In this document: piece after piece, positions 20,101-29,309 of the stretch
Layout of the letters: each line of letters begins with the position of its first letter
How positions within the stretch are numbered: the stretch's first letter is position 1
Origin: Loripinus fragilis
Taxonomy: Eukaryota; Mollusca; Bivalvia; Lucinida; Lucinidae
Assembly: GCA_964019695.1 (NCBI GenBank)
Contig: OZ026515.1
Span: 137,645,049 to 137,709,048 of the forward strand
DNA length: 64,000 nt
Reading direction: 5' to 3'
Notes under the pieces: generated by a model
The model's database searches: none
What the model was told of the DNA's origin: nothing
Seen by the model: only the letters and a program-made list of their open reading frames with translations
Position numbers and translations under genes: made by a program

Positions 20101-21607
20101 GGTTCAGAAAAAAATATTTTTTGACAAAATGACAGCTGTGAGAACTTAGACAATTTTTCTCTTATAAGGCTTTTGTATATGCATAGATAGTGTCTTCATG
20201 GGCCGATCAACTCCTACCACAGCTTTTGGTGGAACAATTTGATACTTTGCCTATACAATGTAGACACATTGAACATATGCATGAAGGAGTTTGGTCTAGA
20301 AAAAATAATTTTTGACAAAATGACAGCAGTGAGAACTTAGACAATTTTCCCTAATAAGGTGTTTGTATATGCATAGATGGTGCCTTCATGGGCCGATCAA
20401 CTCCTACCACAGCTTTTGATGGAGCAATTTGATACTTTGCCTATACTAGGTAGACACATTGTACATATGCATGAAGGAGTTTGGTTCAGAAGAAATATTT
20501 TTTGACAAAATGACAGCTGTGAGAACTTAGACAATTTTTCCCTTATAAGGCTTTTGTATATGCATGGATGGTGCCTTCATGGGCAGATCAACTCCTACTA
20601 CAGCTTTTGATGGAACAATTTGATACTATGCCTATACAGTGTAGACACATTGAACATATGCATGAAGGAGTTTGGTTCACAAAAAATAATTTTTGACAAA
20701 AGGACAGCTGTGAGAACTTAGACAATTTTATCCTATGAGGCTTTTGTATATGCATAGATGGTGCCTTCATGGGCCGATCAACTCCTACCACAGCTTTTAA
20801 TGGAGCAATTTGATACTTTGCTTATACAATATAGACACATGGAACATATGCATGAATGAGTCTGGTTGAAAAAAGATAATTTTTGACAAAATGACAGCTA
20901 TGAGAACTTAGACAATTATTCCCTTATATGGCTTTTGTATATGCATAGATAGTGCCTTTATGGGCTGATCAACTCCTACAACAGCTTTTGATAGAGCAAT
21001 TTGCTACTTTGCCAATGTGTGTATAATTTTTGTTTGCATAGATTCTACTGAAATCTTTTTTTTCAAAACTAAGGTCTGCTGGTTTGAACTATAACTTGCC
21101 AAGTTTTTTCACCAACTCTTACTGTGCGGGGGGTATCTAATAAGCATTGCTTATTGACTTTTTTCATTTTAACTGGCTAAGGTGCATAATTACACAATTA
21201 GTGTACAAGATGTATTTATCTTCTGTCAAATCTTGACAAAATGTCATCAGGCTCCAAATTGTTAGACAATAAAATTAGTTTTGAAGAAAAAAATCCAATA
21301 ACAAAAAAAAAACATGCAAAATTACCCAGCATGCAGAGATCAAAGTGCATTTGTAGCTTGATAATATTTAGTAGAAAATGGGTTAATTTCATTTCGGTTT
21401 ACTTACAGAATATTTGATGCTAACCATATACCTCATGGCAAAAAGGTGGTGATGCACTTTATGAGAGAGAAAGGTGGATTGCTGGAATTTGAGAAGATGT
21501 GGAGGAGACAATTTATTGAGACCATGGAACCCAAATATTTACCTAATCTCTGGTCTGTGGACCACAAACCTGAGCGCATGGAACATATCAGTGAATTAAC
21601 AATATGA
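13948..21607 (+). CDS. EXD2: EXD2 3' half, copy 2 (gene span, four exons)
   Basis: Four exons join without a frame break (172+198+132+199 bp, phases matching at every junction) into about 233 residues plus TGA. The protein has an acidic or variable lead, then an HNH-like zinc module: first knuckle CVVC (about residue 36), YIRKLIVPQEYRKYFPPLL, HSSHDVLLMC and second knuckle CLSCH. A coiled helical stretch (RVEELEDTIRNFYG) follows, and then the C-terminal motif block HIPHGKKVVMHFM, WRRQFIETMEPKYLP and WSVDHKPE. This is the order seen in the C-terminal half of animal EXD2 and plant exonuclease-HNH proteins. No DEDD exonuclease exons are visible in the 11.5 kb upstream, so this copy either lacks the nuclease or is reached by long-range splicing. 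In vertebrates EXD2 is tied to DNA-end resection and to RNA and mitochondrial functions. No promoter is assigned. Confidence 0.8.
14120..16563 (+). other. EXD2 copy 2 intron a-b, filled by repeats
   Basis: 2.4 kb with no exon seen. It holds a possible degenerate copy of the GAGCATGAAATTT MITE family (about 14455-14660), a tandem-core element (14991-16033), a hairpin repeat whose arms read GATGAAATGCTGCAT and its complement (about 16090-16160), and repeat X copy 2 (16300-16515). Confidence 0.55.
14991..16033 (+). mobile_element. Tandem-core element with CTCACCTTGAGCC / ACAAGAGGGCCC ends, copy 1
   Basis: It starts with a small palindrome (CTCACCCGAGTCGAAGG, then CTCAAGGTGAG) and GTGCGTGCGTCTGTTCGTC. 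About six degenerate units of roughly 130-150 bp follow, each with CTCCTGAACCACTGGTC, CAAAATAATTTCACAGAA, TTGCACAAATGGTTC and GCCAGAGCTCCAGATAAG. It ends CTAGGGCCCTCTTGTTT. A reversed copy fills an EXOC6 intron (38801-40136), and an end fragment is present at about 48537-48565. Confidence 0.65.
16564..16761 (+). CDS. EXD2: EXD2 copy 2, exon b (second zinc knuckle)
   Basis: Acceptor TTGACAG and donor GTAAGT. It encodes KYFPPLLKDHSSHDVLLMCL, then SCHQRSSQYDTALRQRLAQE and a polar stretch ending KIVSAAK. The HSSHDVLLMCLSCH segment is the signature of the HNH-like half of EXD2 (HDxxLLCxxCH). The tyrosine in YRKYFP stands where I recall histidine in vertebrate and plant relatives; this needs an alignment before any weight is put on it. 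A family A MITE begins only 16 bp after the donor. Confidence 0.82.
16778..16984 (+). mobile_element. TIR MITE, family A, copy 2 (intronic)
   Basis: Ends TGAGCTGCGACAGAGATTTC / GAAATCACATCATGGCTCA. It is shorter than copy 1 because part of the central palindrome is missing. It lies right behind the exon b donor. Confidence 0.7.
17182..17418 (+). mobile_element. TIR MITE, family B (TGGGCCTCAACA ends)
   Basis: Ends TGGGCCTCAACACAAGAAAA / GAAGACAGGTTTGGTCGCGATGCGGCCCA, flanked by TA on both sides. The internal palindrome is AAGGCGCAGACCAGCC / CTGATCAGCGCCTT. Other copies: 41451-41689, about 42715-42933 and 61726-61944, with a remnant at about 8590-8806. Confidence 0.7.
18239..18370 (+). CDS. 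EXD2: EXD2 copy 2, exon c
   Basis: Acceptor CATTCCAG and donor GTGAGA. It encodes ALQTSKHKMPEKRVEELEDT, then IRNFYGVSTITEDLLRQAQE and IDF. In EXD2 relatives the corresponding linker carries an alternating pattern ending in 'L.FY...VT.E.L..A', which fits well. Phases agree with both neighbouring exons. Confidence 0.8.
18600..19140 (+). mobile_element. Two direct copies of a tRNA-like SINE
   Basis: Each copy has CACCTCACATATCTACA or CACCTTACATATCTACA, then AATCAATCTCTGACA and an A-box-like head (TAGCTCATTTGTTAGAGCAT at 18723; TGGCTCAGTTGTTAGAGCAT at 19014). A weak B box (GGGTGGACTCCC; GGGATTGACTCCC) and GGAAATTTTTCAG follow. A functional tRNA is ruled out by the weak B box and lack of an acceptor-stem fold. 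Confidence 0.6.
19404..21170 (+). mobile_element. ATACCCCCCGCA-ended element with 190-bp core repeats, copy 2
   Basis: Same family and orientation as 12182-13640: left end ATACCCCCCGCAAACTTTG, right end TGCGGGGGGTAT, then the AATAAGCATTGCTTATT hairpin. Six core units start at about 20013, 20205, 20395, 20586, 20776 and 20967 (period 190-192 bp). Between the two GTCCGTCCG segments it carries about 330 bp of extra sequence (19470-19795) absent from copy 1. The G run is only 6 bases here against 20 in copy 1. Confidence 0.7.
21409..21607 (+). CDS. EXD2: EXD2 copy 2, terminal exon d
   Basis: Acceptor TTACTTACAG. One base completes AGA (Arg), then RIFDANHIPHGKKVVMHFM, WRRQFIETMEPKYLP and WSVDHKPERMEHISELTI, ending at TGA 21605-21607. 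It is the paralogue of the exon at 2185-2407 (same start phase and motif order). The tail after DHKPE is short and diverges from copy 1. Confidence 0.85.
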
Positions 21608-21642
21608 GATTGACCTTCCACTAGCTACAGATAAACTAGATT

Positions 21643-22824
21643 TGAGCTGTGACACGAGATTTCCAACATTGTGGTATGTGAGACCAGCGAAGCCTCAGAT
21701 CAGCCTGCGCATACACGCAGTTTGATCAGAGCCTTTCCTAGTTGTTTGAATATTCTATGAGTGTTAAGCTACTGATAGAACATCAGAGTTTCTATGGTTA
21801 AAACGAGGCTGCGCAGGCTCGTCCGAGTCTACAGTTTAGTTTAAACATAATTTATTGCCAAAATATTTACAGCAATGGGGTTGGGTCACAAGATCTCACA
21901 ACATTAGTTTCGACCCTTCCCCTACATTCTATATATACACAATAGCTTATAAACATGGCTATATATACAAACGCATATGTTAACTTAACAAGTTGTAATC
22001 AAAGCAAAACAGATAGTAACATAAACAAGACTATATCAGAATAAATAAATAAGTAAGTAAATAAATAAGCAAATAAATATAAAAGAAATAATAAATAAAT
22101 AAATAGATAAAATAAATAAATAAATAAGGAAATAAATAAATAAATATATATGAAAGAAGAAAAAATCGAACATCAGAATAGTAGATAAATAAATGAGTAA
22201 TTAATATTGGATAATTAAAAGAAAAACAAAAGAAACATAAACAAAATTAGTACAACTGCCAGGAACCCCTTCAACTTGGGAAAAGAACAAATTGGTCATA
22301 AGTATACTTATTAATATACAAAATATGTTTCAAGGAAAACTTCAAGCAAAGAGTCAACTGGTTTTAAAACGCTTAGTAGTATGTATATATCTGTGGACAG
22401 CTCTGAACAAGACTATATTGTTTTCCATATTCAAATTAAAATTACCAGATAGAATCATATCAATACTTAATGGTTGGAAAACTCTAACTGTGTCATTAAA
22501 AACCTGCCTTTCCATTGTAAACTTTCTACAATGAAAAAAGTAGTGGATGGCGTGCTGTATCATGCCACACAAATCACATAGACGATTATCACGGAGACGA
22601 TTTCTAAAAAGGTCATTATTAAGGTTGCTGCAATTATTTCGAAGTTGTGCATGCAATATAGAAATATATCTATTTCCTATAGTAAAGTGAGAAGGAACAC
22701 ATGAGTTATTGAAACTTGAAGTAATATGTTTTTTAAAGGTTTGTAATGTTGATAGATTTTTTAAATCATCCGAGTCTACACTTGTCAAAATGCCACATTG
22801 TTTGAAATCACATGTCGCGGCTCA
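21643..22824 (+). mobile_element. TIR MITE family A, copy 3, interrupted by a LINE
   Basis: The left part (21643-21833) and right part (22769-22824) together make one complete family A element. It starts 36 bp after the EXD2 copy 2 stop, much as copy 1 sits 20 bp after the EXD2 copy 1 stop. The interrupting 935 bp are flanked by the 12-bp TSD TCCGAGTCTACA. Confidence 0.8.
21834..22768 (-). mobile_element. 5'-truncated non-LTR retrotransposon (LINE) fragment
   Basis: Flanked by a perfect 12-bp TSD (21822-21833 and 22769-22780). On the minus strand it opens directly into a reading frame (22354-22788; the first codons are flank) of about 140 residues. This resembles the extreme C-terminus of LINE ORF2 proteins: HAQLRNNCSNLNNDLF, then a C-x2-C/H-x4-C knuckle (CDLCGMIQHAIHYFFHCRKF) and a polar tail. 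The reverse transcriptase domain itself is missing, so it is a dead 5'-truncated copy. The 3' side on the minus strand contains a TTTATTTATT-rich tract (21990-22150 on plus) and ends AAACTAAAC at the plus-strand boundary. No poly-A tail is seen. Confidence 0.8.
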
Positions 22825-22873
22825 TTTGAGCCAGTGCATGTCAAAGCCAACCCCAAGTGAGACGGTGAGATCA

Positions 22874-23100
22874 TGAAACTTTTTTCATGCTCAATTCAAC
22901 TGAGCATGAAATTTATAATGCTCATAAATGTTAAAATGCCAGCAATTGTTCTGAGCAGGATAAATGCAAAATGAGTGTTTTTAAGTAATAAGAAATTAAA
23001 GTCTTTAATTATCAATAGTTTAGCTTTTATGAGCATTTGAAATATACATGCTTGGTCGAGTTGAGCATGAAATGTTTTATAACCTCGGTGCCAAATCAGA
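22874..23100. mobile_element. MITE with GAGCATGAAATTT arms, copy 1
   Basis: The inverted arms read ATGAAACTTTTTTCATGCTC / GAGCATGAAATGTTTTATAA, with inner complementary segments. Related copies: 23210-23458, 31561-31806 and possibly a degenerate one near 14455-14660. Non-coding. Confidence 0.6.
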
Positions 23101-23209
23101 CTTCCCGTTGTACTCAATGAATGTGATTATGTTTACTTCATGCTGATAGAGCAGACTCTGACCAGACAGGGCAGATGATTAGGCTGATCAGAGTTTTCTT
23201 TGGATGTAC

Positions 23210-23458
23210 TGGCCCAGAGGTTATAAATCTTTTTTCATGCTCAACTCAACTGAGCACAAAATTTCAACTGCTCATAAAAACTAAAATACTATCAAATAAA
23301 TAAGTTGTTTGCTTTAAGCCTCTCAGATGTTGTATTTACCATGCTAATAAATGTTAAAATGCCAACAATTGTTGACATTTTTACATTTATGAGCAGGATA
23401 AATTTTGTGCTCAGCTGAGTTGAGCATGATAAAAGTTTTAAACCTCGAGACCAGGTCA
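23210..23458. mobile_element. MITE with GAGCATGAAATTT arms, copy 2
   Basis: GGCCCAGAGGTTATAAATCT at the left mirrors AAAGTTTTAAACCTCGAGACC at the right. The inner arms TTCATGCTCAACTCAACTG / CAGCTGAGTTGAGCATGA also mirror each other, and a second hairpin (GTTAAAATGCCAACAATTG / ATTGTTGACATTTTTACAT) lies inside. Confidence 0.65.
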
Positions 23459-23879
23459 TTTTTGGCACACATAGTTCAATTTTCATTGGTTCATTCATCA
23501 GTCCATCTGTCAACAGTTTTTAAAGTGTGTTTCTCAGCAGGAGTAATAGCTATGAGTGTCAAACCTTGCTTAGTAATTTAGCTCATACGCTTCAAGCACA
23601 CATGACCTGGTGACCTTGACCTACATCAAAAGCTCCAGTGATTTTGGCACTCAGAAGAGGATATATATTCACAAGTTCAAAAGAGGGCACCACCTTCCGC
23701 AGAATTCTAGCTCTTGTTTGTCATTCAATGGCTCATTTAGAAATGCAGGATGACATGGAAAAGTTTGCCTTGGGGACAGCAGGCCTGCCTTGAATTTTAA
23801 TACTTGAAGCAATGACTGTGATCAAAAGAGCTTTTGTGATTATGATTTTTATAGGATGTGTGTTGTTTGTAGTAATATA

Positions 23880-24072
23880 GTAGATGGTCTAAAATTTTGA
23901 ACTCTAGTTGCCTGCCAAAAATTCAAAGACAAACAGGGCAAATCCAGATCAGACTTCTTCTGAAGAAGCAGTCTGATCAGGGTCTTCCCTTGTTTGTTGT
24001 GAATTCCAGCCCTGTTGACCAACATTTTATTTGAGAAGGGAAAGAGAAAAGTGCAATATTTAGATTAACAAA
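23880..24072. mobile_element. Hairpin MITE, family D, copy 3
   Basis: It has the ends and central hairpin of the family (CAGATCAGACTTCTTC / GAAGCAGTCTGATCAGG). Confidence 0.6.
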
Positions 24073-24189
24073 TATGTCTTGCAATAATTTGGTGACCGGG
24101 CACAGATGATGGATACTGATCAGGCTGTAGGAATTTCTTTCCATATATCTCCATGGAATGTTTTATGTAACATTAAAATTTTGCTAAAA

Positions 24190-24442
24190 TACAGTAAAAT
24201 CTATCTTAGGAAGCTGCTCAAAAATTGACAAAAATACAGTAAAATCTATCTTAGGAAGCTGCTCAAAAATTGACAAAACAAAGATCTTAATGACAAATGG
24301 TAGCTTAATGAAGGTCAAAAGCATTGCAGAATGCTCCTCTTGGAGCATTCTGCAATGCTTTTGACCTGCATTAAGTGATGATTGGTATTAAAAACCAAAT
24401 TTTGGTCTTTTTGAGTGGCCACTCGAGACAGGTTTTACAGTA
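24190..24442. mobile_element. Foldback MITE family C with a duplicated first 46 bp
   Basis: The first 46 bp (from ACAGTAAAATCTATC) are repeated exactly in tandem (starting 24190 and 24236), which points to a recent slippage or gene-conversion event. The remainder is a regular copy with the AGCATTGCAGAATGCTCC palindrome. Confidence 0.75.
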
Positions 24443-24611
24443 TTCATTTTTTCCGAAACCAAATTTCAAGAGTTAAATTCAAATAAAACACCTTATGAGC
24501 ATTATTTCTATACTTCTTATTATTTTTATGTAGCAGGAATCATCAGGTTACACCATGATGAAAGTACTGTAATTCTACAGACTGCTAGACAAGGTTGTCA
24601 TTTTCAAAACT

Positions 24612-25000
24612 GAGGAGCCCAGTGGCTCTGTGGTAGAATGTTAAACTTGGGATTGAAGGGTCACTAGTTCAAGACTAACCAGAGGTACTGTGTTGTATCC
24701 ATGGGTCCAGATAAGGAAACTTTTTGAGCGTAAAATTGTAAATATTTTCTTACCCATCAATTTAAACATGTGTTTTGGGTGCTCAAAAGAACCGTCTCAT
24801 GGAGACAGTTCTTTTGAGTACCCACAACATGTTTTGAGAAATGAGAAAAATCATTTTCAATTACGCCTTCTTATCTGGAGGCCTGGCTGTATCCTTGAGC
24901 AGGCCACTTTGCTCAGTACTGGCTCAAAACAGGAAGACATTCATACCTGACTAGAAAATTGTTGACTGGGGCATGAAACATCAACACAAACAATCAAAAA
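24612..25000 (+). mobile_element. SINE S1 interrupted by a CCAGATAAG-ended MITE
   Basis: The head (24612-24700: CAGTGGCTCTGTGGTAGAAT, then TAGTTCAAGACTAACC) and the body (24892-25000: CCTTGAGCAGGCCAC, then GACTAGAAAATTGTTGAC) together make one SINE. The split sits at GTTGTATCC; TGTATCC is repeated after the insert as a 7-bp TSD. Confidence 0.65.
24703..24885. mobile_element. MITE family E2 (CCAGATAAG / CTTATCTGG ends)
   Basis: The ends are CCAGATAAG and CTTATCTGG. The body has TTAAACATGTGTTTTGGG, then the strong hairpin GGTGCTCAAAAGAACCGTCT / AGACAGTTCTTTTGAGTACC. Relatives or fragments: 28011-28110, 31113-31170, 32716-33050 (interrupted), 44790-44950 and about 61670-62040 (interrupted). Confidence 0.65.
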
Positions 25001-25330
25001 CTATTTTACCCCAAACATTTGTGACCCAACATTATGGTCTGTTGAAAAACAAAGAAACTGTCTTATTGTCTAATGAAGTGCATAGTTAGTCTATTGGACA
25101 GAGGATAACAGATTGCCTGGGTTATGTTTTTGTAGGGAACATCCTTGTGAAGTTTGGTTAAAATTGGCCCATTGGTATAGGATTTGTAATTTAAAGCATA
25201 TTGTTGATGACGCACCATGGCGGATGCCAGACACCGACTGATTATAAGCTCACCTGTGCATAATATATATAAAGTGATCAAAATTTTGTTCCTGTCCATT
25301 TACATCTGTTAGGTCCCTCTAAAGATGCTG

Positions 25331-26188
25331 AGCCTTCAGTTTTCAACATTTCCCTCGGAACCTGGCATGCTGTATCCTTAGTATTCAACATTTCCCTCGG
25401 AACCTAGCATGCTGTGCCCTCAGTTTTCAACATTTCCCTCTGAACCTGGCATGCAGTGTCCTCAGTTTTCAACATTTCCCTCAGAACCTGGCATGTAGTG
25501 TCCTCAGTTTTCTACATTTCCCTCGGAACCTGGCATGCTGTGCCCTCAGTTTTCAACATTTCCCTCGGAACCTGGCATGCTGTGCCCTCAGTTTCAACAA
25601 TTCCCTGGGAACCTGGCATGCAGTGTCCTCAGTTTTCTACATTTCCCTCGGAACCTGGCATGCTGTGCCCTCAGTTTTGAAATTTCCCTCGGAACCTGGC
25701 ATGTTGTATCCTCAGTTTTCAACATTTCCCTCCGAACCTGGCATGGTATGCCCTCAGTTTTCAACATTTCCCTCAAAACCCGGCATGCTGTGCCCTCAGT
25801 TTTTAACATTTCCCTCGGAACCTGGCATGCTCTGCCCTCAGTTTTCAACATTTCCCTCTTAACCTGGCATGCTGAGCCCTCAGTTTTCAACATTTCCCTC
25901 TGAAACTGGCAAGTTGTGCCCTCAGTTTTCAATATTTCCCTCAGAACCCAGCATGCTGTGTCCTCAGTTTTCAACATTACCCTCGGAACCTGGCATGCTG
26001 TGCCCCCAGTTTTCAACATTTCCCTCGAAACCTGGCATGCTGTGCCCTCAGTTTTCAACATTTCCCTCTGAAACTGGCAAGTTGTGCCCTCATTTTTCTA
26101 TATTTCCCTTGTAACCCAGCATGCTGTGTCCTCAGTTTTCAATATTACCTTCGGAACCTGGCATGCTGTGCCCTCAGTTTTCAACATT
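25331..26188. repeat. 42-bp minisatellite, about 20 units
   Basis: The unit is CCCTCAGTTTTCAACATTTC followed by CCTCGGAACCTGGCATGCTGTG, repeated about 20 times with a few percent divergence. Because 42 is a multiple of 3 and the unit lacks stops in several frames, long ORFs run on both strands (for example a 14-residue repeat on the minus strand). These have no start-site context, no splice partners and no domain, so I do not call a protein. Confidence 0.9.
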
Positions 26189-26536
26189 GGCATTTCAAAG
26201 ACTAGTACAGTTGTAGTACCTTTATAACAAGCATCATTATAACAGGGATTTGGATATAACATGTTCATGTTGTAGCTCCCAAATTTTTCAACCATGGAAT
26301 TTAACAAAGGGATTGTAGAAAAAATGACCATGAAATGGTCATTTACCTATACTTCCTTTGTAAAACAGTCCCTTTATGACAGGATTCACTTGTAACAAGG
26401 TCCATTTCTAACACTGTGTTATAAAGGGACTGTACTGTACCAAAAAAAATTTCCTACAAGAAATAAGAAAAACAGCCATGTGATTCACATTTATATCTTT
26501 AATGGTTTAGGTTTATCATGACTAGTTTGAATCAGT

Positions 26537-26746
26537 TACAGTAAAACCTGTCTTAAGAGGCCACTCAAAAGAAGACCAAAAATTGATTTTTCAAGACTGA
26601 TTATCGCTTAATGCAGGTAAAAAGTATTGCAAACCGCTCCAAAAAGCGATTCTGCAATACTTTCGACCTACATTAAGCTACCATCCGTCTTTAAGACCTT
26701 TGTTTTGCCTATTTTTGAGTGGCCGCTTTAAGACAAGTTTTACTCT
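26537..26746. mobile_element. Foldback MITE family C
   Basis: TACAGTAAAACCTGTCTTAA ... TAAGACAAGTTTTACT, with the centre AGTATTGCAAACCGCTCC / GCGATTCTGCAATACT. Confidence 0.75.
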
Positions 26747-26999
26747 AATTGAAAGAAAGAAGTTAGTAATTGTGATTGTTACACATTTAAAGAAAAAGTA
26801 ATCTCACATTCTGTTCATTTTCATTACTTAGAGGATCTTACTCAAGTACTCGTGTTTTATTGAATTTATTAAAAAATTTTAGGAGGAAAATCGCTTTCTC
26901 CCAATGAGTTTAGTAAATTCAATAATACAGAAGCACAAATGTTCGATTATTTTTATCATATGACTCTAGACTACCTTGAAATCACGTTTTTTGGGAGCC

Positions 27000-27150
27000 C
27001 CTGTGGTGTAGTGGATAAACAACTCGCCTTGTAAATCAGGGGTCACAGGTTCGATCCACGGCTTCTCCAGCCTGCCAGGACGAGTCTTTAAGACATTGCC
27101 CTGTCTCCATATGACCTTAGCTGTTGGTGGGATATTAAACTCAATACACA
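27000..27150 (+). mobile_element. tRNA-derived SINE (family S2)
   Basis: It has a good A box (TGTAGTGGATAAACAACTCG) and an intact B box (GGTTCGATCC), with a 74-bp tRNA-like head beginning GCCCCTGTGGTGTAG. The body follows (CCTGCCAGGACGAGTC, then GTTGGTGGGATATTAAACTC). The acceptor stem cannot pair well, so it is not called as a tRNA gene. Confidence 0.65.
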
Positions 27151-28754
27151 CACGTTTTTGGCGTAAAAGTCAAGATTTTGCCATATATGTGCAACACTGT
27201 TATGACCGGCATGACATTAATCTGTAAACCACTTGTGGTTTATCACTTTTAATACATCGCGTTATATCACTCCAAGAAGATAATAATATGATATAATGAA
27301 GTTGACAAGGTTTCATATCAACTCTGCGCGAAGATATTCCTAGGACCGTTTTGGGGGCAAATAACAGCCCATTTGCAATTAAAAAATTAGCAAAAACTTC
27401 CCAAAATGGTGTATATCATTCCCAATTTTTAAGTTCTACATTTTCATGAAAATTTCATGAAAATCTTAACAAAAATACCAAAGTTACAGATGCATAAAGC
27501 TTTGCATAAAAATGTGCTTTCATTCACACTTTTTTGCAATTTTTCACGAGTTTTTAAGGTGGGCAATTAAAGCAACAAATATGTTACAAATTTACACTGC
27601 TTATTTCTTATATGATTTTTAATCCTTTTAAAATGGCGATCCAGTTCTAATTTTCCCAATTTTGATTGTCCAAATGCTTTCTTTCCCTAATTCAAGAGGA
27701 ACCTGGCCGGACTTCAGAAAGGTAGGAAACCCCCTGCTGCATGAAGGGTAATTTAACATTTTCTTTGTTATCTGCATTTTTTTTTTTTCAAATCAGCTTC
27801 TTCAGCTATACTGTCAGTGTGTCAAACGGCTACAATCAACATCAGGATCAACATTTTGTATGGCCTGACCTTGGTCAAAACTGTTTGAAAATGTTATCAG
27901 CGAACAACAAAAGTCAATAGCAGGCAAAAAATAAAGGCTGTTGGTTAAAACTCCTGAAAATTTTTGTAGTAGCAAATATTGATGACACATAGGTTCAGAA
28001 AAATAAAAGTTTTGAATGTAAAACTGTGAATATTTTCTTATCCATCAGTTTAAACATTTGTTTTGGGTGCTCAAAAGAAATAATGTCTCATTACTTTTGA
28101 AAGACTTAAAAGGAACTATCCAATTCTAGAAGCTAGGTTCAGTGAATAAAGAGATGCAATTTAAATAGATCTTACACATAACATTTCATATGAAATTTAT
28201 TGAACGAGCCTTCAGCAAAAATGTGATTTTACACCTTCAAAGTTTGTTTATTTCAATAAAAATTTATAGTCATGACTTTACTTGCTCCCGTGAAAGTGTT
28301 ATGCAACATGTGGTCATATCATTATTTATGGGTCATAACATTATTTATGACATTAGGTTATCCGCTGAATAACAGTAACATCATATGATAAAGTTATTGA
28401 CTTATAAATAAGGATGATGACAGACACCATTGGGTCAAAAAGCTCACTTAGAGCATCCTGTGCTCAGGTGAGCTAAAAATTACTTATAATTTTATACACC
28501 TGTTAACATATGGTGGTTATGTGGTCTGTTAAACAGGTTATGCCATGTCATCTACATGGACAAAAAACGACCAAAAAAAAATTTCTGACAAGTTACATTT
28601 TTCTCATGACAAATACAAAACAAAATTTACAAAGACACAACAAACATGTAACATATTCTTAAACACATGGACAAGGTTGTTCTTAGCACTAAACAATACA
28701 ATACAAGTTCCTTAAAATGACAAACATTTTCTGGCACATATACACGTATGACTT

Positions 28755-28961
28755 CAGTAAAACCTGTCTTAAGCGGCCACTTAAAAATAGACAACACAAA
28801 TACCTTAATGACAAATTGTAGCTGAATGACTGTCAGAAGTATTGCAGAATGCTCCCCTTGGAGCATTCTGCAATACTTGTGACCTGCATTAAGCAATAAT
28901 CGGTCTTGAAAACCAATTTTTGGTGTCCTTTTTGAGTGAATGTTTATGACAGGTTTTACTG
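28755..28961. mobile_element. Foldback MITE family C
   Basis: CAGTAAAACCTGTCTTAAGC ... GACAGGTTTTACTG, with the AGAATGCTCCCCTTGGAGCA core. Confidence 0.75.
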
Positions 28962-29309
28962 AATTATAAATTAACAAATTGATTTACACTGTTAAAGGGC
29001 ATTTTCCAGCTATACACGACAATTGTCTTCTGCTTAGGTACTTTGGTAACTAAAATTGCAAACAATATGGACCCTGAACAAAACTGCTCCTTAAGGGTTT
29101 TTGATCAGGGTTCATAGTGTTTGCTTCCGTGATAAAATTAGTCAAATATTTTATTTAAGTTAGACAGATCACAAATTAATGAAAACCAATTTTTGAGTCA
29201 GTACTTATCACATAAGTGACCAACAAAGGCTCAGACATGCATGTGCATACAGGCAGTCTCACCAGAGCATTTGTCACTCCCACACACTAACACACTAAGA
29301 AGGGACATA

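Larger units (their letters stand above)
18371..21408 (+). other. EXD2 copy 2 intron c-d
   Basis: 3.0 kb with no exon seen. It holds a GCAAACAGTTTGGA hairpin repeat (about 18392-18590; family also at about 9232, 38306, 49332 and 62128), two direct copies of a tRNA-like SINE (18600-18890 and 18925-19140), and the second 190-bp-core element (19404-21170). Confidence 0.55.

Noticed and set aside
22292..22534. 80-codon plus-strand ORF in the LINE insert
   Set aside because: It is antisense to the recognisable LINE C-terminal frame.
25456..26061. Long ORFs on both strands over the minisatellite as repeat proteins
   Set aside because: The 42-bp unit is a multiple of 3 without stops in several frames, which alone explains them.
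27000..27075. tRNA gene with intact A and B boxes
   Set aside because: The acceptor and T stems do not pair properly and the sequence continues into a SINE body.
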